From Deinococcus ruber (lineage in GTDB: Bacteria > Deinococcota > Deinococci > Deinococcales > Deinococcaceae), in NCBI RefSeq assembly GCF_014648095.1, contig NZ_BMQL01000017.1:1-64000 (forward strand): 64,000 bases of DNA. Direction: 5' to 3'. The position numbers and the translations under genes were made by a program. Below the pieces are notes generated by a model that was not told the origin of the DNA, searched no databases, and saw only the letters and a list, made by a program, of their open reading frames with translations. Each line of letters starts with the position of its first letter. Within the stretch, counting starts at the first letter, position 1. Of this stretch, positions 32,701 through 42,530 are shown piece after piece.

Positions 32701-33162
32701 ATGCGCCCTGTTCTGAAGGTTGTCGCCGTCTCTCTGCTGCTCGGCTCCAGTGCCCGCGCCGCTGATCTGACGCGGGCACTTCTGGAGTACCTGACAACCA
32801 AAACACCACCCAGCGAGTCCTCTTATATGTCCAAAGAAGTCTATGTACGCATCTGGACACACCCTCTGCTGCTGAATGCCGACGCAATAATGCTCACAAC
32901 TTCAAAAAATAACGGGATAGGAGGCTGGTTTCTTGTGATTATCAATCCTAGATTGCCTATTTCCGATTATCTGGGATCAAACAAGGTAGTGTTTTTGGAA
33001 ACGCAGGTACAGCCGAAAAAAGTCAATGTTTTCCGGGTTGACGGTGGACGTTTACGCGGCTTTTATATAGAAGATGGAATAGAGGACGGAAATCATATGC
33101 TTGCCATCTTCACTCCTGCGATGGCTGCCAAAACCAGAGGACTCTCCAAGTACATCAAATGA
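32701..33162 (+). CDS. Hypothetical secreted protein
   Basis: A 153-residue protein with an N-terminal signal peptide (LKVVAVSLLLGSSARA, cleavage about residue 21). The mature part is AT-rich compared with its neighbours and has no recognised domain; it includes several aromatic strands (GGWFLVIINPRL) that could form a beta fold. The start is supported by TAGACT (32689-32694), six nt upstream, which overlaps the stop codon of the preceding gene. Codon use suggests a recent or weakly expressed gene. Confidence 0.75.
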   Translation: MRPVLKVVAVSLLLGSSARAADLTRALLEYLTTKTPPSESSYMSKEVYVRIWTHPLLLNADAIMLTTSKNNGIGGWFLVIINPRLPISDYLGSNKVVFLETQVQPKKVNVFRVDGGRLRGFYIEDGIEDGNHMLAIFTPAMAAKTRGLSKYIK

Positions 33163-33422
33163 TGGTGGTGTTCGCCTTCGACCTCGGCTCCGCCAGTTGG
33201 CAGATGTGCAGTTGGCCTGCCGGGGCGCACACTGGGGCATCATGATCTACTTTCTCCGCTGACCCCCTGTGCGCTCCCTTCCGGAACATTCAGAACGCAT
33301 CAGATGAAGGCTACGGTTGCTCCCATCCAGCCGTCCTAAAATGAATTCATCAGGGCCGCAACCCCCCGGCTCTCTGACTCTTCTATTTCCTTCTTTCCCA
33401 GTACCACCAAAGGAGCTTTACC

Positions 33423-35201
33423 ATAGATAAAGTCTTAGGCAACACCTCCGGCCTGCGTCCCGCACAACTCAAGTCGCTGGGCAACCTGTACCGCCGCCGC
33501 CTGGCCCCCGGTACCGTCACGTCGCCGGAACTGGCCCGCAATCTGGCCGAACTGTCGCATGAGCTGCGCCGCGAGATCACGCTGCTGATAGATCGGCGCG
33601 GCAGAGTCCTGAGCGTCAGCGTGGCCGATGCCAAGGGCGCGGAACTGCCGCCCATCCGGCGCGGCGAAGAGCGGCTGGCAGGCTTTCATCTGCTGCACAC
33701 CCACCCCAAGGGCGGGCCGCTCAGCAAGAACGATCTGTCCACGCTGTTCCTGAACCGTCTGGACGCGGTGGCCGCCATCGAGGTGCGCGGCGACGGGCTG
33801 CCCGGAAACGTGCATCTGGCGCACCTGACGCCGCCCGGCACGGTGGGCGAGGAAGAGGACTGGCGCATCTATCCGCCTGCCAGTCCCAGCGACATCGAAG
33901 ACTTTGATCTGAGTGCTCAGGTGCGGGCGCTGGAAGAGGAGATTGCGCGGGCCTCACGGGTACGCGCCGCCGCCCCAGACAAAGAGCGGGCGCTGCTGGT
34001 GCAGATCGATCAGGGCGAGTTCGATGCCGAAGAGCGCCTTCAGGAACTGTCCGAGCTGGCCCGCACGGCTGGCGCGGAAGTGGTGTACAAGGAACTGGTC
34101 GCCCGCAAGCACCTGAAGGCCGGAACGCTGGTCGGCGCGGGCAAACTGGAAGAACTGACCAGCCGCGCCTACCACCTCGATGCGCAGACGCTGGTCTTCG
34201 GGCAGGAACTCGGCGCGGCGCAGGCCCGCGAGATCGAAGCGGCGACGGGTCTGAAGATCATCGACCGCACGCAGCTGATTCTGGATATCTTCGCGCTGCA
34301 CGCACAGGGCGTCGAGTCGCGGCTTCAGGTCGAATTGGCGCAGCTGCGGTATATGAAACCCCGGCTGCTGGGTGCGGGCGCACGGCTGTCGCGTATCGGC
34401 GCATCGGGCGGCAGCGCGGCAGGCGGGGCCATCGGCACACGCGGCCCCGGCGAAACCAAGCTGGAGCTGGATCGCCGCCGCATCAACGACCGCATTTCGT
34501 TTCTGGAAGCGCAGCTGAGCGACGTGTCGGTGAGGCGTGAGGAGCGGCGCAAGACCCGCAGCCGCAACGACGTGCCGGTGGTGAGTATCGTGGGATACAC
34601 CAACGCGGGCAAGAGCACGCTGCTCAACAGTTTCACGCATGCCGCCGAAGAGCCGCGCAAGGTGCTGGCCGAGAACAAGCTGTTCGCCACGCTGCGCCCC
34701 ACCAGCCGCCAGGGGTATCTGGAGGGCATCGGCCCGGTGGTCTTTACCGACACCGTGGGCTTTATCCGCGATCTGCCCGCCGACCTGAGCCGGGCGTTCA
34801 GAGCCACGCTGGAGGAAATCGGAGACGCCGACCTGCTGCTGCACGTGGTCGATGCCGCGTCTCCGGGGGCCGATGCCCGCTATGACGCGGTGCGCCGCAT
34901 CCTGAGCGACCTCGATCTGGAAGAGATGCCTGAGGTGGTGGCGCTGAACAAGGCCGACGCCGCCGAGCCGGAAACGCTGGAGCGCGAACGCCAGCGCATG
35001 AACGGCGTGCCGATCAGTGCCGTGACCGGACAGGGGCTGCATGCACTCCGGGGCGTGCTGGCCGAGACGTTGCAGCAGCAGGCCGAAGATCAGGCAGTGC
35101 GCGTGGCGGCGACCCGGCTGGAACACGCCCGCATGAAGGCCGAGCTTTCCAGCAATTCATCTGCGCTGCGCCTGAGTACAGGACAATACCCGCATGATTG
35201 A
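33423..35201 (+). CDS. hflX: GTPase HflX (predicted AUA start)
   Basis: A 592-residue ribosome-associated GTPase that splits stalled or idle ribosomes. After a Deinococcus-Thermus-type N-terminal domain (about 1-190) comes the HflX glycine-rich and coiled-coil region (about 200-380, SRIGASGGSAAGGAIGTRG), then the GTPase domain with GYTNAGKSTL (about residue 389), DTVGF and NKAD. The frame is open only from 33378, with no ATG, GTG or TTG before 33621, yet about 66 conserved residues (VLGNTSGLRPAQLKSLGNLY) are encoded before that codon. AAAGGAG (33409-33415) sits seven nt before an ATA codon at 33423, so ATA is the likely start. A TAAAAT at 33337-33342 is a possible -10; no other gene lies in 33163-33422. 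Confidence 0.93.
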   Translation: MDKVLGNTSGLRPAQLKSLGNLYRRRLAPGTVTSPELARNLAELSHELRREITLLIDRRGRVLSVSVADAKGAELPPIRRGEERLAGFHLLHTHPKGGPLSKNDLSTLFLNRLDAVAAIEVRGDGLPGNVHLAHLTPPGTVGEEEDWRIYPPASPSDIEDFDLSAQVRALEEEIARASRVRAAAPDKERALLVQIDQGEFDAEERLQELSELARTAGAEVVYKELVARKHLKAGTLVGAGKLEELTSRAYHLDAQTLVFGQELGAAQAREIEAATGLKIIDRTQLILDIFALHAQGVESRLQVELAQLRYMKPRLLGAGARLSRIGASGGSAAGGAIGTRGPGETKLELDRRRINDRISFLEAQLSDVSVRREERRKTRSRNDVPVVSIVGYTNAGKSTLLNSFTHAAEEPRKVLAENKLFATLRPTSRQGYLEGIGPVVFTDTVGFIRDLPADLSRAFRATLEEIGDADLLLHVVDAASPGADARYDAVRRILSDLDLEEMPEVVALNKADAAEPETLERERQRMNGVPISAVTGQGLHALRGVLAETLQQQAEDQAVRVAATRLEHARMKAELSSNSSALRLSTGQYPHD

Positions 35202-35898
35202 CAGCTTCCTGCACGGTCTGAAACGCACCGGCGAACGCGTTCAGCGGCGCGGCGAGGAGGTGGCCCAGAGCGCCCGGCTGCGGGTGGACATCTTTCAGCT
35301 CAACCGCGAGCTCGACGCGCTGTATGCCCGGCTGGGGCGTGCCTATCACGGCAGCGCGTCGGTCAGCGTGCTGGAAGACATCCGCGCCGATATCGGGCGG
35401 GTCGAAGAGGAAATCTCATCGCGTGAGCGGCTGATGACTGAACTGACCAGCACCCCGGTTGAAGCAGCGGGCGTCGGCGGGCCGAAATCGGCGGCGAACC
35501 CGTCTCCGTTTGCCGTCTCGCCGTCTGGAGCCAGCCTTCAGCACAGCGAACCACCCCCTGCCCAGGCCGCGCTGAGCGTCTGGAGAGAAAAGGAGGCCGC
35601 CCGCATGAGCGAACTCAAGCAAGGCCCGACCACCGATACCACCGGACGCCCAGACGGCGAAAACGCCGATCCGACCACCACCGCTGGGGGCGACCCGCAC
35701 AACAATCCACTGACCCAGCACCAGAGTGCGCCGACCGAGCCGCACGAATCCGGGCAGGGTGACAAGCTCCAGCCGGGCGAAAAGACCGCCAGCATGGGCA
35801 ACGAAGCCGCCCGCGACGAGATGGTTCGTCACCGCGATCTGCTGAAGGAAGGCGAGATGGCGACGCGTGACCCAGACCCGCTGGCAAGCAAAGACTGA
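35194..35898 (+). CDS. Hypothetical coiled-coil protein with disordered acidic tail
   Basis: A 234-residue protein of unknown function. Residues 1-85 are helical and probably coiled coil (RVEEEISSRERLMTEL); the rest is rich in Gly, Pro, Asp, Thr and Glu and is predicted disordered. The ATG overlaps the end of hflX by eight nt, so it is translationally coupled. An in-frame ATG at 35605 with AAGGAGG eight nt before it could start a separate 97-residue form of the tail (MSELKQGPTTDTTG). No signal peptide or membrane segment. Confidence 0.8.
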   Translation: MIDSFLHGLKRTGERVQRRGEEVAQSARLRVDIFQLNRELDALYARLGRAYHGSASVSVLEDIRADIGRVEEEISSRERLMTELTSTPVEAAGVGGPKSAANPSPFAVSPSGASLQHSEPPPAQAALSVWREKEAARMSELKQGPTTDTTGRPDGENADPTTTAGGDPHNNPLTQHQSAPTEPHESGQGDKLQPGEKTASMGNEAARDEMVRHRDLLKEGEMATRDPDPLASKD

Positions 35899-35908
35899 AC
35901 TTCTACCG

Positions 35909-35950
35909 GAACCGAGCGGGCAACTTCATTCGAGGTTGTCCGCTCGGTTC
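35909..35950 (+). terminator. Terminator of the hflX unit
   Basis: A 16-bp stem (35909-35924 with 35935-35950; one G-U pair), 10-nt loop. The -10 of the next gene follows directly. Confidence 0.75.
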
Positions 35951-35965
35951 GTTCTATCTTCGGAC

Positions 35966-36874
35966 ATGCTGCGCCCCTACGACCCTGCCCGCGACGCTGC
36001 CGACTTTCTGCGCCTTCAGAATCTGGCGTCCGGTCACGGCGTCTCGCTCGAAGCCTTTCTGAAGGCCGAAGCGAGCTGGCCTGCCCACCACATCCAGCAG
36101 CGGGCTGTGAGCGAGCAGGGCGGCGCGGTGGTGGGCACCGTGGGCCTGCGCTCGTTCGACTACGTGCCGCCGAACTGGCTGCTGCTGACGCTGGCCGTTG
36201 ATCCTGCCGCCCGCAGGCAGGGACTTGGAAGCGAGCTGGAACGCTGGGCGACCGCGCAGGCCACCGAGCTTCGGCTGGACGGTCTGGCAGCCAATGTGCT
36301 CGATACAGATCCGGCGAGCAGGGCGTGGGCCGAACGCCGGGGCTTTGCACTGCATGCCCACCGCTTTGCCAGTGAGCTGGATTTGACAAAGCCGTACCCG
36401 GCAGCGGAACTGCCGCCGACTCTGCGGCTGCGCGATATGACGAACGCTACCGAGGCCGAGTGGAACAGCCTGGAAGCGCTGTACGGCGACCTGTTGACCC
36501 ACACGCCCGACCTGGCCGGGCAGCCCCGCTGGACGCCGGAAGCGCTGAGGCTGGCGCTGCGAGACAGCCCACGCCTGCGCCCCGAGTGGCTGCTGCTGGC
36601 GCTTGATGAGCGCGGCGAAACGGTGGGCCTGTGCCACGGCGCTCCCATCAGCACGGGCATCTACAACGAATTCACGGCGGTGCTGCCGGGCGCACGCGGA
36701 AAGGGGCTGGCACGCATCCTCAAGCTCGAACTGATCCGCCGCGCTCAGGTAGCGGGCGTGCAGCGCATGCGAACCAACAACCACGCCAGCAACGCGCCGA
36801 TGCTGCGGGTCAATGCCGCGCTGGGCTTCAAAGCGCTGGCCGGAAGCTGGGAACTGCGCCGCGCTCTGGTATAA
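35966..36874 (+). CDS. Tandem-GNAT N-acetyltransferase
   Basis: A 302-residue protein with two GNAT domains. The first (about 1-145) has LAVDPAARRQGLGSELERWA; the second (about 150-300) has AVLPGARGKGLARILKLELI, each with the R/QxxGxG/A acetyl-CoA loop. The double arrangement is typical of aminoglycoside- or mycothiol-type acetyltransferases, but no substrate can be assigned. The start is supported by TATCTT (35955-35960) five nt upstream; earlier in-frame codons lie in the preceding gene. Confidence 0.88.
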   Translation: MLRPYDPARDAADFLRLQNLASGHGVSLEAFLKAEASWPAHHIQQRAVSEQGGAVVGTVGLRSFDYVPPNWLLLTLAVDPAARRQGLGSELERWATAQATELRLDGLAANVLDTDPASRAWAERRGFALHAHRFASELDLTKPYPAAELPPTLRLRDMTNATEAEWNSLEALYGDLLTHTPDLAGQPRWTPEALRLALRDSPRLRPEWLLLALDERGETVGLCHGAPISTGIYNEFTAVLPGARGKGLARILKLELIRRAQVAGVQRMRTNNHASNAPMLRVNAALGFKALAGSWELRRALV

Positions 36875-36929
36875 AAACGGGCTTGTCAAGTCCTTTCACT
36901 TCCCCGGTTCGCGTCCTACACTGGCGGGT

Positions 36930-37547
36930 GTGTATGTCGTTGTCGAAGGCCCTATCGGGGTCGGAAAAACCAGCCTGTCCCGGCGGCTGGCGGCCCGCTA
37001 CGGAGCCGAACTGAGCCTGGAAGTCGTGGAAGAAAACCCCTTCCTGGCGCGGTTCTATGAGCATCCCGAAACCTACGCCTTTCAGGTGCAGGTGTTCTTT
37101 CTGCTGTCGCGCTTTAAGCAGCTCAGCGCACTGGCGCAGGGTGGGCTGTTCGCTCCGGCGGGCAACGTGGTGGGCGACTACCTGTTCGCCAAAGACTTCA
37201 TCTTTGCGGCCATGAACCTGCACGACCACGAATTCGAGCTGTACCGCGACCTGTACGCCCACCTCAGCCCGCGCCTGCCGACCCCCGACCTGGTGATCTA
37301 TCTGCGGGCCGAAACCGACGTGCTGCTCAGGCGTATCGAGCAGCGGGGCCGCAGCTACGAACAGGACATGCAGGCCGACTATCTGGCAGAGCTGACCACC
37401 CGCTACGACGACTTCTTCCGCACGTATCCGGGAAGGCTGCTGACCATCGCGGCAGACGAGATCGATTTCGTGGGCGACGCGCAGCACGAGGCCGAGCTGA
37501 TGGCCCGCATTCACGAGGCGCTGAGCGCAAACAGCGCGGCAGATTAG
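36930..37547 (+). CDS. Deoxynucleoside kinase
   Basis: A 205-residue kinase of the dCK/dGK family that phosphorylates deoxynucleosides for salvage. The P-loop GPIGVGKTSL lies at about residues 8-17, the DRS-type region at VGDYLFAKD, and the lid at RRIEQRGRSYEQ. The start is GTG at 36930: TACACT (36917-36922) is seven nt upstream and TTGTCA (36893-36898) gives an 18-nt spacer, so this leaderless promoter has a recognisable -35. A related kinase follows at 37702. In Deinococcus such a pair is thought to split purine and pyrimidine substrates; the sequence here does not show which is which. Confidence 0.92.
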   Translation: MYVVVEGPIGVGKTSLSRRLAARYGAELSLEVVEENPFLARFYEHPETYAFQVQVFFLLSRFKQLSALAQGGLFAPAGNVVGDYLFAKDFIFAAMNLHDHEFELYRDLYAHLSPRLPTPDLVIYLRAETDVLLRRIEQRGRSYEQDMQADYLAELTTRYDDFFRTYPGRLLTIAADEIDFVGDAQHEAELMARIHEALSANSAAD

Positions 37548-37564
37548 GGGAACAGCGGGTGGCT

Positions 37565-37592
37565 CGGGGCTTGTCGAAAAGGCCAAGCCCCG
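37565..37592 (+). terminator. Hairpin after the first deoxynucleoside kinase
   Basis: CGGGGCTTG (37565-37573) pairs with CAAGCCCCG (37584-37592). No T-tract follows. Confidence 0.5.
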
Positions 37593-37701
37593 CGACCTGA
37601 CACGGTTTCTGTTCGCCCCTTCCAAGTAAATCCCTGCAAGTTCACTGGTCTGCTTCTACAGGCCACACGCTACAAGCCACCCGCCGTTCCCCGGAGTCCA
37701 T

Positions 37702-38325
37702 ATGTACATCGCTATTTCAGGCAATATCGGCAGCGGCAAGAGCACCCTGACGGGCATGCTCGCGGCCCGCTATGGCCTTACCCCCGTCTACGAGGCCTTC
37801 GAGGAGAATCCGTACCTTCAGGACTTCTATGCCGATATGCGGCGCTACAGCTTTCACAGTCAGGTGTTCTTTCTGAGCAAGCGGCTGTCGCAGCATCTGA
37901 CGCTGGTCAATGGAGCCGAGCGCGTGATTCAGGACCGCACGGTTTTCGAGGATGCCAACGTCTTTGCCCGCAACCTCTACGAGGCCGGGCAGATGGAAGA
38001 GCGCGACTGGCGCACCTACGGCAGCTTATACGGCGGCATCCTGCCCGCGCTCCGCACCCCCGACTTGCTCATTCATATCGACGCTTCGCTGCCGGTGCTG
38101 CGTCAACGCATCGTGCGCCGGGGCCGGGGCTACGAACAGGACATTCCCGATGAATACCTGTCGCGCCTAGGCCGCCTGTACGACACCTTCGTGAATGCCT
38201 ATCATCACAGCCCGCTGCTGCGAATTCCCGGTGATACCGTGGACTTCGTGGCCGATCCAGAGGGCTTTGGGTGGGTCTGCCGCCAGATCGAGGCACGCGG
38301 CCTACGCGAACCGATGCTGCGCTGA
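37702..38325 (+). CDS. Deoxynucleoside kinase
   Basis: A 207-residue second member of the dCK/dGK family, with P-loop SGNIGSGKSTL, the catalytic DRTVFED and the lid RQRIVRRGRGYEQD. It differs from the first kinase by a canonical DR in the catalytic motif, which reads GDYLFAKD there. CCGGAG lies before the ATG, so the mRNA has a leader. The first kinase ends about 150 nt upstream and is separated by a hairpin, so the genes may be transcribed separately. Confidence 0.92.
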   Translation: MYIAISGNIGSGKSTLTGMLAARYGLTPVYEAFEENPYLQDFYADMRRYSFHSQVFFLSKRLSQHLTLVNGAERVIQDRTVFEDANVFARNLYEAGQMEERDWRTYGSLYGGILPALRTPDLLIHIDASLPVLRQRIVRRGRGYEQDIPDEYLSRLGRLYDTFVNAYHHSPLLRIPGDTVDFVADPEGFGWVCRQIEARGLREPMLR

Positions 38326-38349
38326 GCGGCAAAAACCGGGCGCATACGC

Positions 38350-38378
38350 TTGACAACCTGTGTATACCGAGCTATTCT
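38350..38378 (+). promoter_or_regulatory. Strong promoter followed at once by a terminator
   Basis: TTGACA (38350-38355), 17-nt spacer, TATTCT (38373-38378). Transcription would begin near 38385 and meet an intrinsic terminator within about 25 nt. Confidence 0.72.
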
Positions 38379-38387
38379 ATGTTTATC

Positions 38388-38410
38388 AGCGTCCTTCGGG
38401 GCGCTTTTTT
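38388..38410 (+). terminator. Intrinsic terminator with UUCG tetraloop
   Basis: AGCGTCC-TTCG-GGGCGCT (38388-38405, one G-U) with a C-UUCG-G loop and a run of six T (38405-38410). It can end transcripts from the kinase genes or from the promoter just upstream. Confidence 0.88.
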
Positions 38411-38464
38411 CGTACCTGCTGGCGGCGATATTCCGGCGAGGTCCGGTTTGCTAGCCTGTGGGCC

Positions 38465-39925
<1,461 letters not shown>

Positions 39926-39961
39926 AGACAACGTACCGAAGCCGCCCGGCTGGACTCCGCT

Positions 39962-40669
39962 CTAGCGGCTGCCCAGCGAGTCGTCGGCCAGAAATTCATC
40001 GACGAACATCGAGCGTTGCAGCGGCAGGTATCCGGCAGCGGTGGCCGCGTCACCCCGGCTCCCGAGCAGCTTCTGAAGAGCAAGTCCGGCTTTCTGGTAG
40101 TCGGCCAGAGAGCTCAGGAAGTCGCGGCGGTCGAAGTCGGGCAGGTCTTTGGGCTTCCAGGTCTTCAGGGCTGCCACCCGCGACGCGAAGGCCCGGCTGG
40201 ACGCGGTGACGCTCAGGGCGTAGCGCTGGCCCACCTGTGCGCCGGACGTGCTGCCCGCCAGCGCCGCCAGTGTCCGCAGCGTTTCTTCGATGCCGGGAAA
40301 GCTGCGCGGAATCGCGTGGGTGTACATCGTGCCTCCGCCCATCATGTCGTAGGCCATGTCGCCTTCGGCGCTGTTGAGCTGCTGGTACAGCGTGCGGAGG
40401 GTACCGATCCGCGCCGCCAGCTTCGGCATCTGCCTCAGATCGCGCGTCAGGCCTGCCGCCCAGCACTGCGCCAGATCGTCGGCGGCGCTGTCCTGCCCGG
40501 CCTCACTGCCATCGTAGTTTCCCAGCAGCGTGAAGGTATCCAGATCGAGCCGCTCGGCCAGCGTACACGGCACCTTGACCGTCTGCGCCGAGGCCAGGGG
40601 AATTGCCAGAACCGCTGCCAGGACCACCCAGGTTGACTGTATCCGTCTCGACTTCAGCACAGAGGACAT
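39962..40669 (-). CDS. Hypothetical secreted protein
   Basis: A 235-residue protein with a signal peptide (STWVVLAAVLAIPLASAQ, cleaved near residue 29). The mature part is helical, has two Cys that may pair (VPCTLAERL and AQCWAAGL), and no recognised domain. It converges with murE; only 36 nt separate the stops. No Shine-Dalgarno is evident at the ATG. Function unknown. Confidence 0.8.
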   Translation of the reverse strand: MSSVLKSRRIQSTWVVLAAVLAIPLASAQTVKVPCTLAERLDLDTFTLLGNYDGSEAGQDSAADDLAQCWAAGLTRDLRQMPKLAARIGTLRTLYQQLNSAEGDMAYDMMGGGTMYTHAIPRSFPGIEETLRTLAALAGSTSGAQVGQRYALSVTASSRAFASRVAALKTWKPKDLPDFDRRDFLSSLADYQKAGLALQKLLGSRGDAATAAGYLPLQRSMFVDEFLADDSLGSR

Positions 40670-40737
40670 GCTTCAGCTTGCCACACGGCGGAAAGGCATG
40701 GGACAGCGTCTGAGCGGAACGGGCGGCCCTTCCTTCT

Positions 40738-41697
40738 CTATCCCTCTTCCTTCGCCCGCCGTCCCATCAGTTCGGCCACGCCCTGCGTCGGTGTGCAGTC
40801 GCCCGCCACCACCCGCGCCACCGCCCGCACGATGGGCAGTTCGTGGCCGTGACTCTGCGCCCAGGTATTCAGCAGGCCCGCCGTGCGGATGCCCTCAACC
40901 ACCTTGCCACCCTGCTGAACGTGTTCGCCCCGCGCGATGGCCTCTCCGGCGGCCCGGTTGCGCGAGTGCACGCTGCCCGCTGTGGCGACCAGATCGCCCA
41001 GCCCCGACAACCCGTACACCGTCTGCGCCTGAGCGCCCTGCGCTTCCAGATAATGTCCCATCTCGCGCAGGCCCCGCGTCATCACGGCGGCTTTGGCATT
41101 GTCGCCCAGCCCCAGCCCGTCGATCAGGCCTGCCGCCAGCGCGATGACGTTTTTCAGCACGCCGCCCAGTTCCACGCCCACCACATCGGGCGAGGTATAC
41201 ACCCGCAGGCTGGGCGTCATCAGGGCGGCCTGCACCTGCGCGGCCCACTCGGCGTCGCTGCTGGCGATTACGGTGGCGGCAGGCAGCCCCAGCCCGATCT
41301 CTTCGGCGTGATTCGGGCCGCTCAGCACCGCCACCCGTCCGAAGCCCATCTGCTGTGCCAGACGGCTCAGACGGTCGCCGTCGGGAGCCAGCCCTTTGGC
41401 GCACAGCACCACACCCAGCTCACGCGGCAGATTTTCCAGCAGCTCTGGAATACCCACGCTCGGCACCGTCAGCAGCGCCCACGCCTGATCCGACAGCGCG
41501 GCGCTCAGATCGCTCGTCACCGTCACGGCGGGCGGCAGGCGCACCCCCGGCAGATAACTGCGGTTCTCGCGCATCTGCTCCAGTTCGGCAGCCAGTTCCG
41601 GGCGACGCGCCCACAGCACGCTTTCTATGCCGTGCAGCCCCAGCATGGCTGCCAGTGCAGTGCCCCAGCCGCCCGCGCCCAGAATGCAGACCGTCAT
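40738..41697 (-). CDS. gpsA: NAD(P)-dependent glycerol-3-phosphate dehydrogenase
   Basis: A 319-residue enzyme that reduces dihydroxyacetone phosphate to sn-glycerol 3-phosphate for phospholipid synthesis. The dinucleotide-binding [12 protein letters not shown] opens the protein, with the catalytic lysine in [14 protein letters not shown] and the [11 protein letters not shown] segment after it. Length is usual. The ATG at 41697 overlaps the methyltransferase stop (ATGA), so the two are translationally coupled; an open frame continues upstream to 42378 in another gene's territory and is not coding in this frame. Confidence 0.95.
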   Translation of the reverse strand: MTVCILGAGGWGTALAAMLGLHGIESVLWARRPELAAELEQMRENRSYLPGVRLPPAVTVTSDLSAALSDQAWALLTVPSVGIPELLENLPRELGVVLCAKGLAPDGDRLSRLAQQMGFGRVAVLSGPNHAEEIGLGLPAATVIASSDAEWAAQVQAALMTPSLRVYTSPDVVGVELGGVLKNVIALAAGLIDGLGLGDNAKAAVMTRGLREMGHYLEAQGAQAQTVYGLSGLGDLVATAGSVHSRNRAAGEAIARGEHVQQGGKVVEGIRTAGLLNTWAQSHGHELPIVRAVARVVAGDCTPTQGVAELMGRRAKEEG

Positions 41698-42449
41698 GTC
41701 GTCTCCGCTGACGCTGTGCGGGCAAAGACCCAGATGCGCGGCGTTTCCGGCCAGGGTTCGGCGTAGTCGGGATACTCGCAGCATTCCCACGACGCGAATC
41801 CCGCCGCCCGGAGCAGCGGCTCCAGATCGGCCACATCGTATCCGCGCTCGGTGTGCAGCTCCACGAATTCCTCGCCCTCGATGCGGCAGAACGCCTGCAC
41901 CGTGCCCAGTTCGGTGGCGGCGTCGTAATGGTGCGACCAGTGATAATGCACCTCGCGCCCGTCGTCCAGCGGAGCCAGCCCTTCCAGCACCTCGCCTTCC
42001 CACAGGTCGCGCACCCCGATGCGGGTGTTCACGTCGAAGGCCAGCAGCCCGCCAGGGGTCAGGTGGGCGGCCATGCGGGCCAGCGAGCGGCCCAGATCGC
42101 CAGGCTCGGTCAGGTTGTTCAGGCTGTCGAAGACACAGGTCATCAGGTCGAAGCGGCGATTCAGCTCGAAGTCTCGCAGGTCGGCGTGTACCAGTTCGGT
42201 GTTCGGCAGCCGCGAGCGGGCCACAGCGAGCATCTCGGCGCTCCCGTCCAACCCGACCACCTCCAGGCCCATCGCCTGCAATTCGGCGGTCAGTGCGCCC
42301 GTTCCGCAGGCCAGATCGAGGGCAGACGCAGGCGACAGACCCGCGTCCTGGGCATACGTGGCGATAAACTCGGCCCACTCGTGGTAGTCGATATCGGCCA
42401 TGATCGCGTCATAAACGCTCGCCAGGGCCGAGAAGGGAACTCGCTGCAT
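41694..42449 (-). CDS. Class I SAM-dependent methyltransferase
   Basis: A 251-residue methyltransferase with SAM-binding motif [16 protein letters not shown] (about residue 40), motif [12 protein letters not shown] and [13 protein letters not shown]. The substrate is unknown. The start at 42449 follows TATCAT (42462-42457) by seven nt, so it is probably leaderless; the upstream open frame lacks family features. It is co-transcribed and coupled with gpsA, an arrangement that does not by itself indicate a lipid substrate. Confidence 0.88.
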   Translation of the reverse strand: MQRVPFSALASVYDAIMADIDYHEWAEFIATYAQDAGLSPASALDLACGTGALTAELQAMGLEVVGLDGSAEMLAVARSRLPNTELVHADLRDFELNRRFDLMTCVFDSLNNLTEPGDLGRSLARMAAHLTPGGLLAFDVNTRIGVRDLWEGEVLEGLAPLDDGREVHYHWSHHYDAATELGTVQAFCRIEGEEFVELHTERGYDVADLEPLLRAAGFASWECCEYPDYAEPWPETPRIWVFARTASAETT

Positions 42450-42530
42450 GGTGGGCATGATAGTGCGGGGGCAGACACGGAAGCCGCTGCTGTGCTGCTG
42501 CTGTGAGAGCTGGTCTGCTGTAATGCCCTG

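Noticed and set aside
32701..33420. Toxin-antitoxin pair in the AT-rich stretch after the thioredoxin-domain gene
   Set aside because: Only one gene is present and it carries a signal peptide; no partner ORF is supported.
40738..42378. A 546-residue version of GpsA
   Set aside because: The extra N-terminal part is the methyltransferase region read in another frame; GpsA begins at the nucleotide-binding motif at 41697.
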